From contig JAGBYV010000086.1 in the NCBI GenBank assembly GCA_017628595.1, positions 1 to 5,658 of the forward strand: a stretch of 5,658 nt of DNA, given 5' to 3'. Origin of the DNA: Alistipes sp. (GTDB taxonomy: Bacteria > Bacteroidota > Bacteroidia > Bacteroidales > Rikenellaceae). Each line of letters starts with the position of its first letter. Positions within the stretch are counted from its first letter, which is position 1. Of the stretch, positions 1 to 4,858 are shown one piece after another. A program made the position numbers and the translations under genes. Under the pieces are notes generated by a model. It was not told where the DNA came from, did not search any database, and saw only the letters and a program-made list of their open reading frames with translations.

Positions 1-31
1 ATGCCGAACTGCGAGGAGGAAAACAATAGTT

Positions 32-165
32 AAGGCGAAATTTGTGGGGTCGCCGCTTGTCGTCGGTAAAACGGATGCAGTCGCACTTTTACTTCGTGAA
101 AAGGTCTCCGTTTTTTAACCCTCCGCCTGCGCGTCGCCCTTAATCCACAAACTTTCGCAGTGCGG
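32..165 (-). repeat. Interspersed 134-bp structured repeat, copy A (inverted relative to copy B)
   Basis: Read on the minus strand, this segment matches 2434-2567 (plus) over 134 bases with no gaps and, by my count, 6 mismatches (about 95.5%). Weaker similarity continues outward to about 182, including the shared TGCGTCAGC. The element is an imperfect palindrome. GCGAAATTTGTGG near 35-47 is the inverted counterpart of CCACAAACTTTCGC at 145-158, apart from one bulged base. A nested stem pairs AAAACGGA (68-75) with TCCGTTTT (107-114), and inside it CTTTT (86-90) pairs with AAAAG (99-103). It has no credible ORF. It could be a MITE-like element, a REP/BIME-type repeat or a structured RNA; the sequence does not decide. 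I see no target-site duplication. Confidence 0.88.
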
Positions 166-207
166 GATGGGCTGACGCATGGGAATAATTCTCCAACAAC
201 GTGATTT

Positions 208-290
208 GTTACAGAGTTACAGAGTTACAGGCGTTACAGGCGTTACAGAGTTACAGGGGGTGTAACTGGTGTAACTCGTGTAACTGTAAC
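208..290. repeat. GTTACAG direct-repeat array facing inverted TGTAAC repeats (cruciform/hairpin-forming)
   Basis: Six copies of GTTACAG start at 208, 216, 224, 233, 242 and 250, with 8- or 9-bp periodicity and GA or GC linkers. After a GGGG turn (257-260), four copies of the complement TGTAAC follow at 261, 270, 279 and 285. Nested pairing of 250 with 261, 242 with 270, 233 with 279 and 224 with 285 gives four 6-bp rungs separated by small internal loops, with a GGGGG apical loop. Two outer direct copies stay unpaired. The period and the near-identity of units suggest slippage growth. It lies between repeat copy A and the terminator before the reductase gene. Its function is unknown; a multi-site operator or a folded RNA are both possible. 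Confidence 0.88.
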
Positions 291-309
291 TACGCATAAT
301 AAGATTATG

Positions 310-341
310 GATGAAAGATAGCCTCTTTCATCTTTTTTTTT
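310..341 (+). terminator. Intrinsic terminator upstream of the reductase gene
   Basis: GATGAAAGA (310-318) pairs perfectly with TCTTTCATC (324-332) around a TAGCC loop, and nine T residues follow (333-341). This is the plus-strand form of a Rho-independent terminator, though the stem is A/T-rich. It would stop transcripts arriving from the left, including any across the GTTACAG array, before the promoter at 344. The gene it serves lies outside the window, or the terminated RNA is itself non-coding. Confidence 0.65.
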
Positions 342-343
342 CG

Positions 344-351
344 TATATTTG
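344..351 (+). promoter_or_regulatory. Bacteroidota-type -7 box for the reductase operon
   Basis: TATATTTG matches the Bacteroidota -7 consensus TAnnTTTG and ends 29 nt before the ATG at 381. The same TCGTATATTTGT context appears at the branching-enzyme promoter, and a one-base variant (GCGTATCTTTGT) at the transporter promoter. No convincing -33 TTTG is found at the usual spacing; the upstream positions are occupied by the terminator hairpin and T-tract. The region before the ATG has no Shine-Dalgarno sequence, as is usual in this phylum. Confidence 0.6.
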
Positions 352-380
352 TCAGTAAGTAGAGAATAAACAACCAATAT

Positions 381-1199
381 ATGAGCAACAAACTAAATGG
401 CAAGACGGTGGTAATCACCGGAGCATCGTCGGGCATCGGTGCCGCTATGGCACGCGAGTATGCTGCGATGGGAGCAAAGGTAGTATTGGGCGCACGTCAG
501 GGCGATAAGCTCCAGCAGATGTGCCACGAGATAGAGTCAAAGGGTGGCAAGGCCGCATGGTCGGAGTGCGACGTAACGAAGGCTGAGGATTGCCAGCGCC
601 TCATACAGACGGCTGTGGATAGCTTCGGCGGCATCGACGTGCTGATCTGCAACGCCGGCATCTCGATGCGTGCGCTGTTCGACGATCTGGATCTGAGCGT
701 ACTGCACCGCCTGATGGATGTAAACTTTTGGGGCACGGTATATTGCACAAAGTATGCACTACCCTACCTGCAGCAGTCGAAGGGCTCACTGGTGGGCATA
801 TCATCCGTAGCGGGTATTCACGGCCTGCCCGGACGTACGGGTTACTCGGCATCGAAGTTTGCTATGACAGGCTTCCTCGAGACCATCCGCATCGAAAACC
901 TCAAGAAGGGCCTTCACGTCATGGTTGCCTGCCCGGGCTTTACGGCCTCTAACGTACGCCTCTCGGCACTCACGGCCGATGGCTCGCAGCAGGGCTCCAC
1001 ACCTCGTGAGGAGGGTAAGATGATGACCGCCGAGCAGGTGGCTCACATCGTGGCACGCGGCATAGCACGCCGCAAGCGATTGTGCCTGATGGAGGCTGAG
1101 GGTCGCGCTACGCACTTCGTGAAGAAGTTTGCCCCCGCACTGGTGGATAAGATCTTCTACTGGGTGATGTCGAAGGAGCCCGACTCTCCATTCAAATAA
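381..1199 (+). CDS. Short-chain dehydrogenase/reductase (SDR), classical type
   Basis: This 272-residue protein is a complete classical SDR, an NAD(P)(H)-dependent oxidoreductase with a Rossmann fold and probably cytosolic. The cofactor motif TGASSGIG is at residues 13-20, CDVT at 63-66 and NAG at 91-93. The catalytic tetrad reads N115 (NFWGT), S142 (ISSVAG), Y155 and K159 (YSASK), with the expected 13-residue Ser-Tyr spacing. PGF after the active site is the usual PG motif. R39 just after the second beta strand (LGAR) hints at NADP(H) preference, which is inference. The C-terminal extension of about 70 residues is basic and hydrophobic (HFVKKFAPALVDKIFYWVM), as in DHRS7B-like members, and might touch membrane. 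No signal peptide is seen. The substrate cannot be assigned. The start at 381 is supported by the motif position and the promoter upstream. It is probably co-transcribed with the membrane protein 19 nt downstream. Confidence 0.95.
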   Translation: MSNKLNGKTVVITGASSGIGAAMAREYAAMGAKVVLGARQGDKLQQMCHEIESKGGKAAWSECDVTKAEDCQRLIQTAVDSFGGIDVLICNAGISMRALFDDLDLSVLHRLMDVNFWGTVYCTKYALPYLQQSKGSLVGISSVAGIHGLPGRTGYSASKFAMTGFLETIRIENLKKGLHVMVACPGFTASNVRLSALTADGSQQGSTPREEGKMMTAEQVAHIVARGIARRKRLCLMEAEGRATHFVKKFAPALVDKIFYWVMSKEPDSPFK

Positions 1200-1218
1200 C
1201 AAAAAACAGAGACAACCT

Positions 1219-2343
1219 ATGAAACGACGTCTTGCCAGCCTTGATGTATTGCGTGGTGCCGACCTCTTCTTCCTTCTGGCACTCGGCCCCGTAGTAAATG
1301 CCATAGCACGTGCCGCCAACTGGGAGTGGCTCAACTCCTCGATGTGGATCTTCCACCATGTCGAGTGGGAGGGCTTCGCACCGTGGGATATGATTATGCC
1401 TCTTTTTATGTTCATGTCGGGCATCACCATACCCTTTGCACTGGAGCACTACCGCCGTGGCGAATCGCCCCTGAGTGAAGCCATATGGCGTATTGTGCGC
1501 CGCGTTGTGGTGCTGTGGATCTTCGGCATGATGTGTCAGGGCAACCTGCTGGCTCTTGATCCCAGTCGTATATATCTCTATACCAACACCCTGCAGGCTA
1601 TTGCCGTGGCCTATGCCGCTGCCGCAGTGTTGTATCTCTTTAGCCGTGTACGCACGCAGATCATAGCTGCCGTGGTGTTGCTTCTTGGCTACTGGCTTGC
1701 CATGGAGCACCTCTCGGTTGGTGGCTTTGGCATGGGCGACTACACCCCCGAGGGCAACCTCGCCGAGGGTATCGACCGCCTGGTGCTGGGTCGCTGGAGG
1801 GATCACGCCACGGTAGAGAATGGCGTTGTAGTGTGGGATGCGGGGTATCACTATACGTGGATTCTGAGCTCGCTGACCTTCGCCGTGACGGGCATCAGCG
1901 GTATGCTGGCAGGTCACATCCTCAAGAGCAAATGGATGGATAGCCGCAAGCTCAAGGTATTGTTCACAGCGGGAGCTGCCATGGTGGCCGTAGCACTGCT
2001 ATGGAGCATATGGATGCCGATAGTGAAGATTATCTGGACAAGCTCGATGGCGCTCTTTGCTGCCGGTGTGTCGTTCATACTGATGGGCATCGCTTACTAT
2101 TTGGTCGATTGCAAGGGATATACCCGCCAGAGCGAGTGGCTCAAGGTCTATGGCATGAACTCCATTGCGGCATATATGCTGGCGCAGATTGTCAACTTCC
2201 GTGGCGTCGCCAACTCGCTGTTCTATGGACTGGAGCAGTATATTGGCGACTGGTATCAGGTGCTGCTCACCCTCTGCCAGGTCGGCACTATATACCTTAT
2301 TGTGTGGGTTATGCACCGCAAAAAGATATATCTCAAAGCGTAA
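1219..2343 (+). CDS. DUF5009 / heparan-alpha-glucosaminide N-acetyltransferase-like membrane protein
   Basis: This 374-residue polytopic inner-membrane protein has about ten hydrophobic segments, starting near residues 14-30, 56-76, 92-110, 122-141, 147-162, 212-234, 246-265, 271-296, 308-326 and 346-365. It opens with the membrane-acyltransferase signature SLDVLRG (7-13). Then comes HHVEWEGFAPWDMIMPLF (46-63), which parallels the HASWNGL..DLVFPWF stretch of human HGSNAT; on that alignment H47 occupies the place of the HGSNAT catalytic histidine. GMNSIAAY near 312 matches another conserved family block. HGSNAT passes acetyl from cytosolic acetyl-CoA to a glucosamine residue across the membrane. 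A similar transmembrane acetylation of a sugar is plausible here, but donor and acceptor are unproven. It follows the reductase by 19 nt with no promoter or Shine-Dalgarno motif between, so an operon is likely. No clear intrinsic terminator follows it on the plus strand until 2666-2701. Confidence 0.9.
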   Translation: MKRRLASLDVLRGADLFFLLALGPVVNAIARAANWEWLNSSMWIFHHVEWEGFAPWDMIMPLFMFMSGITIPFALEHYRRGESPLSEAIWRIVRRVVVLWIFGMMCQGNLLALDPSRIYLYTNTLQAIAVAYAAAAVLYLFSRVRTQIIAAVVLLLGYWLAMEHLSVGGFGMGDYTPEGNLAEGIDRLVLGRWRDHATVENGVVVWDAGYHYTWILSSLTFAVTGISGMLAGHILKSKWMDSRKLKVLFTAGAAMVAVALLWSIWMPIVKIIWTSSMALFAAGVSFILMGIAYYLVDCKGYTRQSEWLKVYGMNSIAAYMLAQIVNFRGVANSLFYGLEQYIGDWYQVLLTLCQVGTIYLIVWVMHRKKIYLKA

Positions 2344-2356
2344 AGAAATTACATCT

Positions 2357-2381
2357 ATTACAGCCCCCGCACTACTGTAAT
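2357..2381. repeat. ATTACAG/CTGTAAT hairpin after the DUF5009 gene
   Basis: ATTACAG (2357-2363) and CTGTAAT (2375-2381) form a perfect 7-bp stem with an 11-nt C-rich loop. The arm is one base off the GTTACAG unit of the 208-290 array, and a TGTAAC follows at 2392-2397. There is no T-tract, so it is not a canonical terminator. It could be the remains of a second array or a 3'-end processing or stability structure for the two-gene transcript. Confidence 0.55.
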
Positions 2382-2433
2382 TGTGCGATTGTGTAACAAA
2401 ACTTCAAACCCATATTACCGTGCGTCAGCTTCT

Positions 2434-2567
2434 CCGCACTGCGAAAGTTTGTGGATAAAGGGCGACGCGCAGGCGGAGGGTTAAGAAACGGAGACCTTTT
2501 CACGTAGTAAAAGTGCTTCTGCATCCGTTTTACCGACGACAAGCGGCGACCCCGCAAATTTCGCCTT
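2434..2567 (+). repeat. Interspersed 134-bp structured repeat, copy B
   Basis: This is the plus-strand counterpart of copy A at 32-165: 134 aligned bases, no gaps and about 6 differences. Weaker similarity extends left to about 2418 (TGCGTCAGC) and right to about 2582 (GGTTTTGCTCC). Terminal arms GCGAAAGTTTGTGG (2441-2454) and CCGCAAATTTCGC (2552-2564) pair with one bulge and one G.U. AAACGGA (2486-2492) pairs with TCCGTTT (2524-2530) inside. It lies in the plus-strand 3' region of the reductase/DUF5009 unit, so read-through RNA would carry it in this orientation. The open frame running through it on the minus strand (2372-2596) has no protein-like features. Confidence 0.88.
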
Positions 2568-2581
2568 GCGGTGGTTTTGCT

Positions 2582-2603
2582 CCACTTTTTCCACAAAAAG
2601 TGG
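2582..2603. other. 9-bp hairpin next to repeat copy B
   Basis: CCACTTTTT (2582-2590) and AAAAAGTGG (2595-2603) form a perfect 9-bp stem with a CCAC loop. No T-run follows on either strand, so it is a weak terminator candidate. It directly abuts the decaying edge of repeat copy B and may belong to the full-length repeat. Copy A lacks an equivalent at 1-16, as far as the window shows. Confidence 0.5.
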
Positions 2604-2629
2604 ATTAAAAGAAAAATAAATTGGTTCTC

Positions 2630-2655
2630 GTTACACTCACTCTAACCGATGTAAC
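2630..2655. repeat. Isolated GTTACA ... TGTAAC inverted pair
   Basis: GTTACA (2630-2635) and TGTAAC (2650-2655) form a 6-bp inverted pair with a 14-nt gap. It has the same core as the 208-290 array and sits on the far side of repeat copy B. A single 6-bp pair could be chance; it is listed because the motif recurs in both gaps that flank the two-gene unit. Confidence 0.35.
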
Positions 2656-2665
2656 TACAATAAAC

Positions 2666-2701
2666 AAAAAAAGCAGTCCCAAAAAGGAGACTGCTTTTTT
2701 A
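2666..2701. terminator. Bidirectional intrinsic terminator after the branching-enzyme gene
   Basis: GCAGTC (2673-2678) pairs with GACTGC (2689-2694), with two further C-G pairs possible inside across a bulge, and flanking A-run (2666-2672) and T-run (2695-2700). Read on the minus strand, the stem ends in seven T residues and lies about 16 nt past the branching-enzyme stop. Read on the plus strand it ends in six T residues, so it can also stop read-through from the reductase/DUF5009 unit. It is the only canonical terminator between the two convergent units. Confidence 0.85.
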
Positions 2702-2716
2702 TATAATCTACACGAT

Positions 2717-4753
2717 TTAATCCACCTTACGCAGCACAATGGCCGTGCGGGGTGTATTGTAGATCTTCAGACGGGGATACAGCTGGCCATCCTCACCCTC
2801 GACATTGAATGTGAAGTGCTCCTCGCCTACCGCCTGACGTCCCAAACCGCCGAAACGCTCCTCATCCGAGGAGAGGACAACCTCATACTTTCCAGCCTCA
2901 CGCACAGGCAACTCATAGTCGGGCACAGCCGCCTCGGTATGCCAGTTGAGAACGAAGATAAGGTCACGGTGCGAATATACCATCGTCTTGTTCTGCTCAT
3001 CCATCAGCAGGTTATAGGGGTAGCCATCCGACAGCACGCGGTGCTCCTTCACCAGCTCAATCATCGCCTCATCGAAGTCGGCAAGGTAAGCATAGCGCAA
3101 AAAGCCATTATCACGCAATGACCACTGACGGCGCGCATAGGCATGCGAGTAGCCATTACCCTCGCGTGGGAAGTCAATCCACTCGGGATGACCAAACTCA
3201 TTACCCATAAAGTTGAGATAGGCATCGCCACCCGTCGAGATGGTAAACAGACGTATCATCTTATGCAGAGCCATACCGCGATCCATCACGGGGCTCTCGA
3301 AGGCACGATCCATACCCTCATACATCAGGCTATCCAGCAGACGGAACGCTATGGTCTTATCGCCCACCATCGCCTGATCGTGCGACTCGGCATAGGCTAC
3401 GGTCTTGACCGAAGGCAGACGCGAAGTCATCACATCCCACATCTCCCATATATTCCACTCCTCGTCGGGAGTATCCTTCAGCATTCGAATCCAGAAGTCG
3501 GGCATAGCCATGCCCAGACGGTAGTCAAAGCCCACGCCACCATCGCCTATTGCCGAGCACAAAGCGGGCATACCACTCACATCCTCGGCTATGGTCACCG
3601 CCTCCGCACGGAAGTCATGCACCAGACGGTTGGCCAGTGTAAGATATGTCACAGCGTCGAGATCGACACCCTCGTCGAAGAAACGCTCACGCACATCGAA
3701 GTCGATATATCCACGGTGGTAGTACAGCATAGAGGTAACACCATCGAAGCGGAAGCCATCGAAATGGAACTCGTCAAGCCAATATTTTACGTTCGAGCGT
3801 AGGAAATGCTCCACGCCACCCTTGCCGTAGTCGAAGATCATCGAGTCCCAATACTTCTGATAACCAGCATTTCCCGGCTTTGAGTAGTGATGATCCGAAC
3901 CGTCCAAATCGCGCAAGCCCTCGTTCCAGTTCTTCACATAGTGGGCGTGCACAAGATCCATAATTACGGCAATACCCATCGCGTGTGCCGCATCGATAAG
4001 CGACTTAAGCTCCTCGGGCGTACCGAAACGCGACGAAGGAGCAAAAAAGTTAGATACGTGGTAGCCAAACGAGCCGTAGTAGGGATGCTCGGCAATGGCC
4101 ATCAGCTGCACGGCGTTGTAGCCCGCCTTGGCAATGCGGGGCAGCACCTGGTCACGAAACTCTACATACGTTCCAACCTTCTCCTCCTCCTGCGCCATGC
4201 CAACGTGCGCCTCATAGATAAGAAGATTCTCCTTCGGAGCTCCCTGCCACCCTGCGTCCTTCCACTCGTAAGCCTTATCGGGATTCCAGAATTGGGCAGT
4301 ATAGTTCTTCGACGCCTCGTCCTGCACCACACGTGTAGCATAGGCGGGTATGCGGTCGTGCCAGCCATTCTTTCCGTGAACGTGGAGTTTATACAAAGAG
4401 CCGTGCGTCAAAAGGTGGCCATACATAGCCTCGGGCAGAAATATCTGCCACACACCACCCTGCCCACGATCCAGACGCAGCTGGGTGCGTTGCCACGAGT
4501 TGAAGTCACCAAAGATAAAGACATCCTCGGCCTCGGGTAGCCACTCGCGGAACCACCATCCCTGAAGCGTATCGTCCCACTGCCAGCCGTAGTAGCGGTA
4601 GCCGTTGGCATAATCGACAATCGAGCCCGCCTGCCCCTCAATGGCGCGCATACGCTGAAGATAACGTTCATGGCGATCCCATATCTTATCGGCTACGGGC
4701 TGCAACCACTCATCAGCAGCAACCACGGGCAGTATAGGTTTTACGTTGTGCAT
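2717..4753 (-). CDS. glgB: 1,4-alpha-glucan branching enzyme, GH13_8 type
   Basis: This complete 678-residue cytosolic enzyme cleaves alpha-1,4-glucan chains and re-attaches them as alpha-1,6 branches in glycogen synthesis. An N-terminal CBM48-like beta-sandwich (about 62-150, with VFIFGDFNSW) precedes the GH13 barrel. Region I is DLVHAHYVKN (266-275). Region II is GFRFDGVTSM with nucleophile D337. Region III is AEDVSGMP with acid/base E390. Region IV is YAESHDQA with H458 and D459. YEAHVGM (180-186) and the YYGSFGYHVSNFFAPSSRFG block (225-244) resemble eukaryotic branching enzymes, hence GH13_8 rather than the usual proteobacterial subfamily. The C-terminal beta domain (about 580-678) is intact. 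Length is normal for the family. The ATG lies 24 nt past a -7 box. No other glycogen gene is adjacent, and a terminator follows closely, so it is probably monocistronic. Confidence 0.96.
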   Translation of the reverse strand: MHNVKPILPVVAADEWLQPVADKIWDRHERYLQRMRAIEGQAGSIVDYANGYRYYGWQWDDTLQGWWFREWLPEAEDVFIFGDFNSWQRTQLRLDRGQGGVWQIFLPEAMYGHLLTHGSLYKLHVHGKNGWHDRIPAYATRVVQDEASKNYTAQFWNPDKAYEWKDAGWQGAPKENLLIYEAHVGMAQEEEKVGTYVEFRDQVLPRIAKAGYNAVQLMAIAEHPYYGSFGYHVSNFFAPSSRFGTPEELKSLIDAAHAMGIAVIMDLVHAHYVKNWNEGLRDLDGSDHHYSKPGNAGYQKYWDSMIFDYGKGGVEHFLRSNVKYWLDEFHFDGFRFDGVTSMLYYHRGYIDFDVRERFFDEGVDLDAVTYLTLANRLVHDFRAEAVTIAEDVSGMPALCSAIGDGGVGFDYRLGMAMPDFWIRMLKDTPDEEWNIWEMWDVMTSRLPSVKTVAYAESHDQAMVGDKTIAFRLLDSLMYEGMDRAFESPVMDRGMALHKMIRLFTISTGGDAYLNFMGNEFGHPEWIDFPREGNGYSHAYARRQWSLRDNGFLRYAYLADFDEAMIELVKEHRVLSDGYPYNLLMDEQNKTMVYSHRDLIFVLNWHTEAAVPDYELPVREAGKYEVVLSSDEERFGGLGRQAVGEEHFTFNVEGEDGQLYPRLKIYNTPRTAIVLRKVD

Positions 4754-4777
4754 AGAGATTTTAAGTTAGTTTATACA

Positions 4778-4785
4778 CAAATATA
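4778..4785 (-). promoter_or_regulatory. -7 box for the branching-enzyme gene
   Basis: On the minus strand this reads TATATTTG, a full match to TAnnTTTG, within the same TCGTATATTTGT context as the reductase promoter. It ends 24 nt before the ATG, giving a short leader. A TTTG on the minus strand (4812-4809) is a possible -33 element, but the 23-nt gap is slightly long. Its expected -33 zone overlaps the -7 box of the divergent transporter gene. Confidence 0.65.
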
Positions 4786-4798
4786 CGATTTTTTTGCG

Positions 4799-4806
4799 TA
4801 TCTTTG
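4799..4806 (+). promoter_or_regulatory. -7 box for the peptide-transporter gene
   Basis: TATCTTTG matches TAnnTTTG and is preceded by a T7 tract (4789-4795). It lies 52 nt upstream of the transporter ATG. CGTATCTTTG (4797-4806) is the inverted counterpart of CAAATATACG (4778-4787) at 9 of 10 positions, so the two divergent -7 boxes form a dyad around the T-tract. No good -33 element is visible; its expected position coincides with the opposing -7 box. Confidence 0.6.
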
Positions 4807-4810
4807 TCCA

Positions 4811-4828
4811 AATTGTTATGAAACAATT
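4811..4828 (+). promoter_or_regulatory. AATTGTT/AACAATT dyad at the transporter start site region
   Basis: AATTGTT (4811-4817) and AACAATT (4822-4828) form a perfect 7-bp inverted repeat with an ATGA spacer. It begins 5 nt past the transporter -7 box, so it spans the expected transcription start and early leader. It could be a repressor operator or a short 5' RNA stem. It also overlaps the possible branching-enzyme -33 element, so a bound protein could affect both genes. Confidence 0.4.
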
Positions 4829-4858
4829 CGATTATTAACTAATAAATAACTTAAACTT

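Noticed and set aside
208..290. CRISPR array reading of the GTTACAG repeats
   Set aside because: Units are only 7-9 bp with 1-2 bp linkers, arms are inverted, and no cas gene is present.
801..1917. Minus-strand open frames 801-1430 and 1192-1917 opposite the reductase/DUF5009 genes
   Set aside because: They run antisense across two well-supported genes, have low-complexity His/Arg-rich translations, and lack a promoter or conserved motifs.
2001..2396. Plus-strand open frames 2001-2396 and 2165-2380 overlapping the DUF5009 gene
   Set aside because: They are out-of-frame overlaps of a conserved membrane-protein gene and lack family features.
32..2567. Composite transposon or IS-flanked cassette
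   Set aside because: The flanking repeats are 134 bp and non-coding, with no transposase between or beside them and no visible target-site duplication. They are kept only as inverted repeats of unknown nature.
2372..2596. Small 74-residue minus-strand open frame over repeat copy B
   Set aside because: It lies almost wholly in the palindromic repeat, is basic and low in complexity, and copy A shows no matching intact frame of similar extent.
2621..4540. Three long plus-strand open frames (2621-3121, 3143-3802, 3887-4540) opposite the branching-enzyme gene
   Set aside because: All lie in one frame antisense to a strongly supported GH13 gene. Their translations are rich in His, Ile and Arg with no recognisable domain, as expected of a codon-bias shadow.
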